This document shows positions 1-12,789 of a stretch of 64,000 nucleotides of DNA, one piece after another. Under the pieces are notes generated by a model. It had not been told where the DNA came from. It made no database searches and saw only the letters and a program-made list of their open reading frames with translations. Each line of letters begins with the position of its first letter. Position 1 is the stretch's first letter. Made by a program: the position numbers and the translations under genes. Source of the DNA: Pomacea canaliculata (taxonomy: Eukaryota; Mollusca; Gastropoda; Architaenioglossa; Ampullariidae); NCBI RefSeq assembly GCF_003073045.1, contig NC_037597.1:8428717-8492716 (forward strand), written 5' to 3'.

Positions 1-404
1 TACACCCGTACCTAGCCACCCAGTCCCTTGCCAAACTTTGTAGTAGAACGGATTGCAAAGTTATCCCTAATTATGGATCACACACCTTTGTTATGTCACC
101 ACCATCGCCTTGTACCTAGCTTTGTCAACCAATATGACAATATATAACAAACAAACAAAAAATTCAAGAAGAAAGACGTGAAATGTTGCTTACACAAAGG
201 CTTATCCTATTACCTTACAAATGGAAATAAAAGTACAGGAATTGAGGTGGTGTGTTGGAGGAGGAGAGATTTACAGATCTTGAGATACAATAGACAGGTG
301 AGAAAATGAGATTCTGTAGTTTAATAATCATGATCACATTATACCACACTAGAGGAATCACACTAACAGATGTAATCATTGCTTTGCAGGACGAGGCTAC
401 ATAC

Positions 405-1916
405 CCAGACATCTTCAAACAGTTGGAAGAGGCCCTGGTACATGGACCAGTTTCTGAAAGTTACCTCGCGATCCGAGAAGTCAGCGCTTCCTGCGGGCTT
501 AGAGGAGAAATACAGAAGGCCCCACCTGCATGAAAAGCATATAGAAAAAAATACATACAGCTTCTGTTTTAATAATCAAACATTATAATTGCTGAAACCA
601 ATTAATTAAAAACTTAAATTAAATGCAAATGATTTTTTGTGTGTGCTGATCTTTGAAGCTGACCAACCAACAATGCGCCAGAACAGAGAGACAAGTGAAT
701 AACTTTATTCTCGTTTAATTGTATAAATCTTTTATCGTTTTTTTCTCTTACTTTTTCTAACAAAGTGTTTTTTTTTATATACCTGTTAGGTAGGTGAAGA
801 TTGGTCGCGCCTGTAGGATTCCAAGACCACCAAGATGTTTCTGAGCCTGGTACCTGCACATGCAGAGGTTTACAAGCAGTTATGCATGACCTGGAGCTAC
901 TGTCAATATTTCTTAATATTTCTAAGTGAAAATGAGTTAGAAAATGAGAGACCATAATTATTACAAGCATTTAACAAAAAAGATATTTTAATATATGCGT
1001 GCAGCTAAATATCCTAACAAACCCCATCATCTAATTAGAAATGTGCAGCATAAAAAGACAATATATAACTTTAGCCCTCTGTATTTTCGTGAAAGTCTTT
1101 ATGAAAGTGAGATGAAGTTGTCTCCATTAAAAGGAGATGATTAATTGGAAGAAACAGAGAAGGTTTTTCTGGAATAACAAAGGATATGAATCTGACCAAC
1201 CACTTCATACTGCCCAGTAGTTGTATTCTCCCTTGTCTGATATTCTGGCCTGCGAAAATAAAGGCACTTCATTGAAATGTATGTTTTCGCAGTATTATCT
1301 ACAGATGGCAATACGAGACACAATTCTACCGACTTCACTAAAAGCTTTTATAACATTTTTTGTTAAGAGCATTTAGTGAAATGTTGCTCGATTATCATTC
1401 TGTTTTAATTAATATTGGCATCAGCAAGCAGGCAGACAAAACAGACTAAAAGGAGACAAGTCCTTCACCTTGCGAAAATGGCGAACCAGTATTCTCCATC
1501 TTTAGGCGATGTGTTACTTCTGGTAGTATTTTCTACAAGCCTGGAGATAGGAAACGCCATTTCCATTGACCAGTATGTAGCTGTGAGAAATGAAGATATT
1601 AAAGTTGTGTTAGTAGTGAATATGTACCAATCTCCCTCACACCCTCTAAACATTTTTTGGTGCTGTAAATATACAGGTCATTACCCCAGTTGCATAGGAA
1701 TCATCGTGAGGCATCAGTTTCAGGTCTGAATAAAGATTTAGAGTATTTCTCTCTAACGTGTGAATTACTCAGACTTTAATCGACATTCCCGATTATCAAG
1801 TTCTTTAACTGCTCAGAAAAAATAGTAATGCCAGATATGAAAAGAAAGTTTACAGCCCTAGATGCACATTTCAAGTGCGTTAACCATTAGGAAATAGTTT
1901 TAAAACATTTAAAGGG

Positions 1917-1981
<65 letters not shown>

Positions 1982-4900
1982 GATAATTTTTTTTCCAGGA
2001 AGATGAAAGAAGTCATACATGGATTGCTGATGTTGTTCACTCCCCCGTCTGTGAACACCCCTTTCTCTGCTATGCCCTCCCAGTCCATCCAGTCTCCTCC
2101 GTCGATGTATGCCTGTGTACAATCAGACAAGATACTCAGAACATTAAACATATATGTGAACAAGCCTGTCTTTAAACTTAAAGCATATATATATATTGCA
2201 TCACACATTAAAGTTGTACATGTTACTAGTTACTTATAAGTAAATTACTGTGTCCGCCTCTCGCACCCAATGAACAGCTCTTCCTCCCACCCCACCACAA
2301 TTACTCCCATAGTCGCTACTGCTTCATTCCAACAATCCCCGGATGTCATTTAAATAAAATGAGCGAAAAGAACAAAAGAAAGCATTTAATAACACTCTAT
2401 GTTGTTTTAAAGAGGATGTCGAGAGTTAAAGGGACCAACCCTGGAGAGCTGCAGATCCCATGTTGTTTCCAAAGCGTTGATTTCAATTTCTTTGTACCTT
2501 GAACAGCATCGGTAGTACAGATAGAGGTTTGTAAACTGCTGGGAAAAATGTCTGCATGCTTACCAAAATAAATTACGCTAGGAGGATAGAAATAGGAATA
2601 GGAAAAAGAAGTGATTGAAGGAGTAAAAGCTTGTATATGCTGAACAGTATAGAATGAACAACAATCACTACATCAAAATATAATGTATATGATATGCATA
2701 ATAAATTCATCAATTTTATATGCTTATAACATTGAATTGCAGATGTATTATTATTATTATTTTATATATATATATATACTTTATATATTTTATATATATA
2801 TATATATACTATTTTTAGGTTAAGCAAAAAGTTTGAGCAACAGTTATCAACCTTTCAACCAATGCTTGTTGTTACTGCCGCGCTTTCACATCAAAGGTAA
2901 ACACTTCTTCAACTTAGTGAAAAAGATATTTGTACCATATGACAATCAAATTGTGCATCATAGAATAAAGGGTAAGTAGTAGGGACGTATACATAGCGAT
3001 GTGTGTAGTAGATGTCAGATTATTAAAGCAAATGTTATAGAATCATTTAAAACCGTTTATTCTCAGACCTTTTATGCTTTTTTTTAAAAATGCTCTGGAC
3101 TTACCAAGACATACTGTTGTCAACATCAAAGAAAACCTGCGAAGGGGAAGCAACACGATAAAAAAAGCACTTAAGCCAATGGTCAAAATATTTATTAGAT
3201 AAACGTTTTACGAAAAACGATCTTCTGTGGTAATAATGTATTAACTACATGACAGTATAAAAGTATTAACATACATAAAAGTATTAACTACATGAATTTA
3301 AGATATCAGCTCTTACACGATTAGTTACATATGCTATAAAACATACTATAGTAATGATGTACGTTTATACTTTTAACTACGAAACGACCAGCTGCTGGAT
3401 TTGATTTTAATGAAAAATAAATTTGCAGATCTCACCTCAAATGCATTCTCTTGATAAACTGAAAAGAAAAACGACTTTCACCTTTAAAAATACCATCGTT
3501 AAAAATTATTTAATAATAAAAAATATTAAATATTAGAAATATTAAAAATCCACGAGTGTAGTATGTTTTTTTACAGTTCGTAAACAATATCCCGCACACA
3601 CACACACATATATATATATAGACAGACATTTTCACCGACGACGATCAAGAGAACTGAGGTATAGGAAGTTAATTTTGCACACAGATGCAAACAGACATTA
3701 TACAGGTGAACTTGCGTGCACGTGCAATGTCTTCGTGTTAGTCAGCCAATCATACTCGCCATCTCATGCTCACCAAAACAAAAAACAACAACAACAACAA
3801 AAAACAAACAACAAAAATTAAAAAGTAAAAAAAAAAAAACCCAAACAAACAAATAACCAACACATAACCAACAAACAAAATGAAACAACAAAAAGGTGTC
3901 GAGCAGCAGTCAGATGAAAGGAGCACAAAGAGGAGAAGAGGGAATAGGAATACAAGAATGGAAGAAAATATAGTCACAAAGGGAAGGATTGAAAGAAGAA
4001 AGAAATATAGAAGTATGGAAGGAAAGAAAGGAAAAAACAGGAAGAGGGATAAAAGGATAAAAACGCCTACTGCGTGTGTCCTTCTGTCTGTAAGTAGCCC
4101 ACACGTGCTCCTCCTGCATGCGCGCGCCCACGTAGATCGTGGTGTCGTCCCAGATCACCTTCACGTGAGTCGCCTCACGAGGGGCAGGGAAGTTGACTCC
4201 GCGGATGTCTGTGGCAGATGTCAAAACCAAAGTGATGATTTCTTCTTTTTCTTTTGTTTTTATTTTAATAAAGAAATGTTTGCCAGGCGGCTAACACCTC
4301 ACTCCCGTACAACATTAAGGTCACGGATTAACCGTTACTTTTTAACCTTTCATTTTTTAAAAAGTTTCTTCGGTAAGCTGTGGTCCACTTGATTTCATTC
4401 TGAAGCTATTGTTACATAATGTCGCATCTACATCTGCTTGCATTCCTGTACTCAGAGTTTGACTTGGCTTCTTCTAGGGGGACAATGACTCGAGTGTTGT
4501 TTTTGTTATAACAGACCAGAAAAAAAGGCTGAAACTCGTTGATTACTTGAACACCAGTGTCAAGAGACACCCACCAACAAAGTTCTCGGTCCAAGGGACG
4601 CTCTGCCAGGCGGGATCATCCAGACGGCCATCGATAGTGATGTTCCCTGACTTCCGGTGCGTGACGTAATATCGAGGAAGGGCAGGTCTGCAGGTTTCGG
4701 CTAGCCGGACGTTTGCCTCGCATTGGTCCCTGTAACTGTGGACAGATACCCCAGTTTGAAAATCTCTGGCTCTAAAAGTCTTTGACAAAGGAGAATTATG
4801 AACTAATGAACATCTTTAAATTAAAAAAAAGAACTGAACTGTGGGAAGAAAAAAGGTCTTGAGAGGTTAATATTTTCATCAGGATCAATGTGTGGTTGTA

Positions 4901-7900
4901 GAATAGAGGCAGATGATATCGACGGCTAAAAGGATAAAGAAAATAAACGAAAAAGGTAGTTTTGAGAAATATACAATAATGTAATCATTTGTTTCATAAT
5001 AAAGCTTAACTAAACTTAACATTATTATTGTCATTGCCATAAATTTGTAGTATGACACTCAAACAAACACACGCACAAGTCAGCACACTATCCTCCATAC
5101 TTTCTACATGGTCATACGCAGGCACCCAGGACTGCAAATTTCACCTACAAAATGAGTTTTTATCTTCTTAATTTAGCTAAAACAACACACCCACAAAGAA
5201 AAACAGAGAAGGAGAGAGAGAGAGAAGAAAAGGACTAAACGGTCATCAGAGTTTTCATACTCAGTTCAAAGGTAAATATACCAGCTGCTAAACGAATAAC
5301 ATGTTTTCATGTTACCTCAGCACAATACACAGATGGCAGACGATCGCCTCCAAGTGGTACGAACCTGAGCAGTTAACACAGTAAAGGTCCCGGGGTCTAC
5401 ATTTTTCACCGTTTCTCACATGTACATGAATTGCAAATACACTTGTTACCGACTTAATAGTATACACCAGCTGGGTCAAGGTCAGAATAAATCACAGTAT
5501 CTCAGACCTTAAGCAAGAAAAACAAAACACACAAAAAACACACTCAGCAGGGGAAGAACAAAATTTAAAAAAAAACTAGGCCTAGGTTTGTGTGTTATCT
5601 GTCAAGGAAGATTTAGCAAACAAGCGTTGCATCGGTTGTCTGATTCTTTATAAAAGGTTTAAACGAAAACATGATACTTCAAAAAAGTCCTTGGATGGAT
5701 ATAGGCTGTGTACAGTTCAGCTAAATATAGAAACAGTACAGAAATAGTCATAGGTACTTGCATTTCATCACACGAACCGACTAATAACTTCCAGTAATTG
5801 ACATATTCTAATGTCGAAAGAGTATTGTACTAACCTGTGACCTCTCTAAGCTATGTGTATTCTTGTTTCCCCTCACCCCACTCTTTATACAGATACAACA
5901 CACTGGCATGTTTTTCTTACCTTTGAATGTTCTCGGATCTCGCACTGAAAAGATAAAGAAATTATTATTATATGTCCCAATTTATTCATCCTGTTTACGA
6001 CAGTGGAAGAATTAAAACTTCCTCGTCTCCTAATGTAGCTCTCTCTATATATATATACACCAACCTGGTGATCATAATATTTTGTGTGCTTAAATAAATA
6101 AGGCAAGAGAAGATAGCCAGAGTTTCTTCCCTGACTGACATGTTTATGTCTTAACTGATGTAGACAGAAGACAATTACAAGAGAAACTAAGGAAATACTG
6201 CAAGGCTAATCGGTGAGTAATGTGTTTTTTTATTGTATAAGAGTAACATTTGAATCTTGATATTGTTCTCAATCCACAAAACATTTGGGAGCCCTAAAAC
6301 AGTGTGTGTGTGAGCGCTCGTACATATTTTATTTCTCGCACCGACATATTTCCAAAAGTTTAACTACATCTATTTATTTTTTTTAGAATTTAGTATAGTT
6401 ATATTTGCTGTAAATGCTAGAAAATGTCAAAGTGTATGGAAGCACAAAAAGAGAGACTTTTCACACATTAATGTTAAAAGCAGATAAAAATCAAAGCTTC
6501 ATCTAAGGCTGCAGTCACTCTCTCATCACACGCAAAACACATAGTGTACCATGCAGTAAATGTTGAAGTAAGCGGTTTGCTTTATTATATTTGAAATAAT
6601 ATAAAGGCATTTGCTGTATGATATTTTAGATACACGAAGTGTGCTGTTAATAAACAATGAGTCAGTCATCCAGGACAATATGTGAAGGCAAACAAAAGCT
6701 TGTTATTTTTTTAATCTAAAAACTATTTTTATATGTGTTTTTTAATATGCATCCATGTTAGTGCGTATATGTTCTCTATGCGTGTATGTTTAACGGCACA
6801 GTGGGTAAAAATATAAATATGTACATACACATGCAAATATAAACATATATAGATAGGGCTGATAGATTTGTGTAAACAAAACCATATAATAAGAGTTGAG
6901 AGAGTGTGCAGTAAATTAGCAAGAGGCAGAACTCACAACTGTAACTGAAAGATTTAAAGTTCTTCCCTAGACAACCGCCATTTGATATAACAATATTGCA
7001 AGCTTTAAATTTACAAGCGTGACAGCAAAGCCCTGCCCTTTACTGCTAGTTCACAAAATATTTACACACAGATACATGGTCACTCGCGCGCTTACACACA
7101 ATCACACACATCACGCACACAAACACACACTCACACATAAACACACACTCGCACCCCACACACACTTTCACATCCCCTACACAAACAGTATTTCTCTCTC
7201 ACAGTTCACACACTACACACATTCTCACCCTCTCTCTCTCACACACCAGTCATACACTTGCACACACTACACAATTTTGTTTCTCCCTCTCTCTCACGCA
7301 CACACAGATCCCACTGACTTCCTGATACACCCTCTAACTCAACAACAATGTCACGTATTACCCACTTGGTGACGATCGTGGCAGGTGTACTTGCGCTGCA
7401 ACAAACATTAAAATCACATCTGAACCCGATGCACCACCTTATCAAGTACACACAGGTGAGAGTAAAAATACAAAGCAACTCGCCCACGAAAGGCCTTAGT
7501 GTTAGACTGCATCACTGCTAACACTGTATCCTGTTGAGCTTATTCATGTCCATAATACTTTAATCACATGAAGTCAGTTCATTGAATATCCATCCGAACT
7601 ACTCAATTTTCTAGTCTGTGAAGTAAGTTACCAGCAAGTGTAGGGCTTGGCAGTCAATTATTTTCACAGGAAAAGTCCGACCGTTACAGGAAAAAAATAC
7701 AGGATCAAGATTAAATTGCAGAAAAACATGGCGTGTCACTGTACCCTGACTTACACGAATCTTCATTAAACGATCATTCCGCAGCCTTACCTGCTTCCTT
7801 TATCCTTTTTATCTGGGATGACGAAATAGCCGATGGCGATACCGACGCCGACTCCGATGAGAAGTACGATGAAAACCGCCACAACGACACAGCGACCCGA

Positions 7901-7909
7901 GTACGTCAT
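405..7909 (-). CDS. CBM9-like type II membrane protein, copy B (3' end outside window)
   Basis: Twelve exons on the minus strand: 7909-7791, 5944-5921, 4735-4575, 4208-4071, 3458-3436, 3136-3105, 2497-2440, 2112-2019, 1580-1469, 1249-1201, 853-783, 525-405. All phases agree and give 334 codons with no stop; the terminal exon is missing, presumably left of the window. Residues about 7-30 form a hydrophobic signal anchor (CVVVAVFIVLLIGVGVGIAI), so the rest should be extracellular or lumenal. Family-type motifs follow: ITIDGRLDDPAW, WTENFVDIRG, VIWDDTTIYVGA, QENAFEVFFDVD, YKEIEINAL, TNLHLPNRWG. These match the bacterial-type carbohydrate-binding family 9-like fold (DOMON-type beta sandwich), which in known members binds sugars; the ligand here is unknown. 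Several N-glycosylation sequons (NIT, NIS, NTT, NWS) fit an exported domain. It is a tandem paralogue of the gene at 12790-18523. Exon 2 and the acceptor of exon 7 (ending CAAG) are the least certain. No catalytic domain is seen. Confidence 0.85.
1917..1981. repeat. (AAC)n microsatellite in an intron of copy B
   Basis: About 21 uninterrupted AAC units. In the transcript they read as GTT repeats beginning about 37 bases after the donor at 2019. Confidence 0.95.
2757..2811. repeat. (TA)n microsatellite
   Basis: Two interrupted TA runs within an intron of the CBM9-like copy B gene. Confidence 0.85.
3105..3136 (-). other. 32-nt micro-exon of CBM9-like copy B
   Basis: The acceptor ends TTCGCAG and the donor is GTAAGTCC. 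It encodes VFFDVDNSMS(W) and joins in phase to the next exon, which begins YKEIEINAL. It corresponds to VLFDTEQSNH(K) in the paralogue. Confidence 0.85.
3436..3458 (-). other. 23-nt micro-exon of CBM9-like copy B
   Basis: The acceptor is TTTTCAG and the donor GTGAGA. It encodes (I)YQENAFE and aligns with the first part of the 55-nt exon of the paralogue, (I)YQDNSFQ at 16375-16321. With the next micro-exon (32 nt) it sums to exactly 55 nt. Confidence 0.85.
5921..5944 (-). other. 24-nt micro-exon of CBM9-like copy B
   Basis: It is flanked by an acceptor ending CTTTTCAG and a donor GTAAGA. The 24 bases join exon 1 (phase 2) to exon 3 (phase 2) in frame and encode the linker ARSENIQ just outside the membrane anchor. 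The paralogue has a longer linker in its first exon, so homology cannot confirm this exon; support is splice signals and phase only. Confidence 0.55.
7080..7312. repeat. CA/CT-rich simple sequence
   Basis: Mixed CACACT and CTCTCT tracts; the open frames here are by-products of the repeats. It lies in intron 1 of the CBM9-like copy B gene. Confidence 0.8.
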
Positions 7910-8691
7910 CTCACCTCACTTTCTATTTTTTTCGTCTTCTCACAGAAAAGCCGGATGAAAGTTTCTCTCGTCCAGTGTTGGAGGTTGCGTGTGTAGCTGG
8001 TGTGGTGGGCTGGGCGGCTGTGTGGCTGCACGCTGCCGTCACCAGACAAACGGTGTGCTGGGTCAACAGGCGGTGCTTGCTTGCTGCGACTCCCTCCCCA
8101 TCCCCTCCCCTCCATTCTAAGGAGAACACTTTCACCTGCGGGTATGTGCTAACTAAACTCGGGCCGCTGGTCGTTTGCTATCTGTTTCCGGCTGTGACCT
8201 CGCACACATCCAGTTCAAGCTGGGGAACATTTCTCGGACGACGTTTGGTTAAAACAGGGGATGTGATGCTGCATACAGTCTGCACCTGGATGAACAGGTG
8301 TAAATGTGCTATTGATTTCCAGGTGTGTGGGTGTATGTGTGTGTGTGCATACCATGCTTAAAAGTGAACATGTACATGTGTTATGACCCTTGTAGATGCT
8401 AGTATCCGATTGCGTTTGTGCAAATTAAAATACCGCAGATATAGTTTTTAATTTATCACTGATTCTAAAAGGGATCTTCTTTCTCCCTCTCTCTCTCTCT
8501 GTGATACTATATTGTAATATCGAGCACTGGTGGAGCGTAATTTCCGCAATAATAAATAACTATCATTTTCATTGTCAACTTCTGTATTTTTCCAAACCCT
8601 AAAAAATGTGAAACTGATTTTATTCTCTGGTTTTTAGCAAACCAAATACCTATCTTATGCTATAATTCCCCCCTCACCCATACCTCATCAT
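7910..8691. other. Upstream region of CBM9-like copy B
   Basis: It holds the 5' untranslated region and presumed promoter; 7980-8330 is moderately GC-rich. No TATA box can be assigned. Confidence 0.4.
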
Positions 8692-8870
8692 TTATTTCAA
8701 AATAATTATTTTTATATCAACAGTATCTTGAGGCTGATGACAATATTTTGTCAAACACTTGACTGAAACCTCGATACAATGCAGACCACATGAATCTCTA
8801 ACATAGATTGAATTTTTGCTGCTGTGTTTATATGGAGCGGTCCCCACATTAAGCCCGCAAGGTTTGCTCA
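8692..8870 (-). CDS. Possible terminal exon of an unidentified cysteine-rich small protein
   Basis: A good acceptor (TTTTTTTCTCTCAG) at 8871 opens a 59-codon frame to a stop at 8692 if entered in phase 1. It reads SKPCGLNVG, then RDSCGLHCIEVSVKCLTKYC, with five cysteines in the final half. No partner exon was found, although it lies between the two CBM9-like genes on their strand. It may be chance. Confidence 0.2.
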
Positions 8871-9326
8871 CTGAGAGAAAAAAACATAAAGGAGTTATGT
8901 CGCTTCCATCCTCACAGTAAACGTACAAAATTGCTGAAATATTCATAAGTACCTCAAAATGTCTATCTTCGAGATAACAAGTGAAAGATGACATAGAAAA
9001 GTTATTCCAAAGTAAACAGTCAAAGAAATAATTTTATTTGTGAATGGAGATGTCTTTATTTATCTATCAAATGTTTATGAAAAGATGTCAAAGAGTTGGC
9101 GGAATTTTCATTTTAAAAATCATCTGCAATGTTCTTCTCAAGGTCGCTATCCAGAAAATGAGTGAAGCATGATGGTTTTCTTTCTCTAAAGAACAAGATA
9201 AACTTTAACACCAGTGGGTAAAGCTATCTATGACTTGACTCGATTAAAAAAAGTTAAGGTGTGGTAAGATGGAGACAACTCTCTCCTCCGGCCGTCTTTA
9301 CCTCCCCTGATAAAATGAGACGCCAT

Positions 9327-9790
9327 TGATGATGATGATGATGTAGTTTTGTAGCGCGCTAGTATCCACATCACAAAGATGCGCTCAGTGCGCGGTGATC
9401 CCAGCAGCCACCAAACTGTAGGTCAAATGAAAACTTCAAAAAAGTTTAAACAAGTGAGTCTTCAGATTTTTCTTGAAAGATCCAATACTATCAGACTCCT
9501 TGTCGGAGGGGAAGCGAGTTCCACAAAAGCGGGGCTACATTGGAGAAGGATCTGAAACCCGCAGTCTTCTTATTAGCATTCCTGACTGAACACTCGGTCG
9601 TTCAAGTCTGAAGTGGCTGCTGAATCGAAGGTTCCGCTGGGGTTAGTAACAGCGAATGAGTTCTTGCAGATAGACAGGCGCAAGGTCGTGAAGACAGCCA
9701 TAGGTTAAGGTTAACAATTTGTGCTCAATTCGCTTCTCCACATTGCTGAAGATCAGCTGCAATAACCATTGGTTAGCTTCCGGTAGTATC
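9327..9790 (-). mobile_element. 5'-truncated LINE: reverse-transcriptase C-terminus plus 3' tail
   Basis: Minus-strand translations give the typical end of a non-LTR retrotransposon ORF2: RIEHKLLTLTYGCLHDLAPV, then NLRFSSHFRLERPS, then in another frame APLLWNSLP, and finally IGSFKKNLKTHLFKLF. A stop (after QELIRCY) and two frame changes show it is dead. About 100 bases of 3' sequence with TAGCGCGCTACAAAAC lead into a (ATC)n tail at 9343-9327. This ending is typical of CR1/L2-like elements; the exact clade cannot be set without a search. Confidence 0.75.
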
Positions 9791-12138
9791 AATAGTGCAG
9801 CTTGGTCCCTCTGAACGCAAGTGGCTCAGCGTGTCTAACACACACCATGTGCCATGCGCGAGCACAACCTACCTATTCTGCAACATTTTCCTTCACCGAT
9901 GTCAGATCACGTTGTCTGTTGGACATGTGGAGGAAAGGGAAGGGTAGTGTATGTTGTTTTAGCAATCTTGAACCAACAAACAACTACTCCACAATCAACC
10001 GCAGATAAGCTACCCAATATGGAACCTACCCCAAAATCGTAATATCATCACTGTTGGATTAAGATTGCATTGTACCCCTTTAGGGCCATAATTTTTAGTC
10101 TGTCCTACGTGACTGAGCTACATGGTTGACTGACTGCGTGAATAATTAATTCAATTTATTTATAATAATCATCATCATCATAATAATCATAATAATAATC
10201 ATAGTAATTCCAGCATAAACGTTGAGTCTAAATGTACTTGTTTTTACATAATGTCTGGATTATTTCAATAAATTGTCATGTAATGTCTCGATATAAATAA
10301 CACAGAAATCTCTACCTTTCAGTAGCGCTGAGCGATTGACTGACAATGCTCGAATCACCAGATGCAATGAGCTGGCACCACAAACTCCGACAGTCCCAAC
10401 CTGAACCCGACTGAAAGTTGCCATTGTGCTCTCGCTCGCTTGTAGCTATGGAGAAGCAGATGACAAAATAAACCAACGTCCACACAGTGGCCCGCCATGA
10501 CTTCAGCCCTAGAGTATAAATTGCTGAATGTCGCGTAAACAAAGTTTGAGGTATTTCTTTAAAAACAAAACAAAACCCCAGGAAGAATCAAAGATTGTCA
10601 AGAGCAATAGGACTAAATTATGTGGACTATTAACTGCCAGAGCTGAGAATCTTGACATATGGCCTTCTAGGTTCTTTGTGGGTGTGTAAAGGAGATGTTT
10701 TTACCCCGATATCTCTTGTTCTTGAACTCTACATGCTGGTAGCTAAGAAAAGATAAAATTGGATTTAAATTACAGAGTCTGTCACGCTGACAAGATAATG
10801 TGATCTTGAGAGAAGAACAGTCAAAGAAAGAGGGCGCTCCATGTTTACTGACATGCCGACTCCACTATCAGTCTTTCAGAAAGGATGTTGATCATCCACC
10901 ATAGATGGTAGTGGTGGGTGTCCCAAACACTCACAGACGGACTTGCGTATCCGGGTATCGTCTAGGGGTTAGTTTACTCTGCCCAATCTCCCCTCCTTCA
11001 TTTTACACATCTAGGTTTCCTTTTTCCCCATTTATCTATAGCTGTTATCAGTGTTTACACACAGGTTGGAGGCTAGGTGGGTTTCTAGCTGTTTGACATT
11101 ACTGTGGCCAGACAGTCAGACCATGGCCCATGACTAATTTTGTTGATAGAGGTTGAACATTTAGTGTGATTGTTTTTCAGTATGATGTCTCTTAGTGCGA
11201 GGTCATTTAAACAGGTCAAATCCTTAAAAGGAAAAAAAATTACTCCTCTTGTCCCTTCGAAAGCAAGAATATTTATTGACATATTATATGTCGCTATTAT
11301 TTTATCTTGCAACATATCAGCCTGGTAGGCTAAAATCTTTCAGGTTATTGTACCAAAATGTAAGTGAGAATTCGGTATACTTCAATGTATAATTATTAAT
11401 TAACTGTCGCTTACATGTATACCACTGCCACTGTCCTGCTGCTCTTCGTTGTTATTTGAGAAATTAATACAAATAATAATTACATAAAAATGTAATCAGT
11501 CTCAGTCAGTCACGTCGGGTTGTGGGGTTTTCTAGGCTGACTGATATAAAAGAAATGTCCTTTGCGATAGGATGCTGTACATACCAAATAAACTAAAATG
11601 TCACCTTGTTGAGTTTGTGTCCGCGATCACCTTTTCCAATTATTCTGTCCCCACTCTCATCAACAAAGTGAATCCGTTAAAGTCCACGAGCTGTAACATG
11701 TGATACCGACTTCAGGCTTGTGCTCACATTGTAACATGAATTCTCCCACCCTGTATATTAGGGCCAACGTGTATCAGCACCTGATCTCCCAATTAAAGTG
11801 TTCCCAAGGCGGGTGTGGAGGGGTGAAGTTTGGTTTTACGGTAAACTAACAACTAAAGCTACATCACAGCAAAGCAACCGGTCCTGTAAACAGATGCTAT
11901 ATGCACAGAATCGTTTCCAGATCGTCAAAAGAGGTGAAAGTGGAAAGAAGAATAGTTCTTGCTCTCTTTTCTTAAGAGATTCTTTATACGTACATAGATA
12001 CTCACAGGCTCTGACAAAAGGGATGCACTCAGAACCTACTCCTTAGTAATAGTCATAAACACATTAATAGTGATAAATCGACAAATAATTAACAGACTAT
12101 CTTGCGTGTGCACGCATGTATAAGGATGTGTGTTTTGC
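9791..12138. other. Intergenic, between the two CBM9-like genes
   Basis: No convincing gene is seen. Sequence with a signal-peptide-like frame at 10312-10542 lacks an ATG. The rest is AT-rich unique-looking sequence. Confidence 0.5.
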
Positions 12139-12185
12139 GCGAGGTAAGTAGCTCTATGCTGAACCTGGCGCCATATAACAATCCT

Positions 12186-12243
<58 letters not shown>
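12139..12243 (+). repeat. Retroelement 3' tail followed by (AATC)n
   Basis: CTGAACCTGGCGCCATATAA followed by about 14 copies of AATC (12186-12243) looks like the 3' end of a LINE or SINE that grew a microsatellite tail. The body of the element is not recognisable upstream. Confidence 0.5.
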
Positions 12244-12244
<1 letters not shown>

Positions 12245-12789
12245 GGACGAGAAAGTAGCCATGATTACGCAAATGATAAGTTAATGTAACAAAAATCATA
12301 TATTTGTGTAAAGAGTGTAGAAGGAGAAGAAAGAATATTGTTCTATTCTTTCATTCAGTAACTGACCACAGACAGATCATTAAGGAATGTGTGTTCCCTT
12401 CAGGGAATACAGATTACTTTCTCAGGACTTATACACTGACAACATCTTTCTACTTTCTTCAACTCTTCAGAAAAATTGTTTTGATAGCAACAAGGAGGAA
12501 TGTTGAACGGGAAGATGAACTAAGAGGGAGACCATCGCCAGCCTCTTCAACTTCTGAATAAAATAACACAACACATCGTAATTTAAAAATATATTCTTTT
12601 CGCTACAAATTAAAAAAATATAGGTTATTAAAAGACACTGGTTACGCAAAAATATAACCTGAACATAGCATACACGGTTTATCCATTCAAGCATTGCGGA
12701 GACAGATGAAAATCTTCCTTCATCTAATGCTTTCAAATGAAGAAGTCAAAGCGAAGTGTTTCTATCACATCACTGGAAAGTTGTTTGGG

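Noticed and set aside
306-588. Plus-strand frames at the left end preceded by TTTGCAG
   Set aside because: The stretch is explained by the minus-strand CBM9-like exon 525-405 with good splice sites and homology.
7019-7372. 117-codon plus-strand ORF rich in His-Thr
   Set aside because: It is a translation of CA/CT repeats.
10312-10542. Signal-peptide-like minus-strand frame between the CBM9-like genes
   Set aside because: There is no ATG in the frame, the donor is weak and no partner exon was found in phase.
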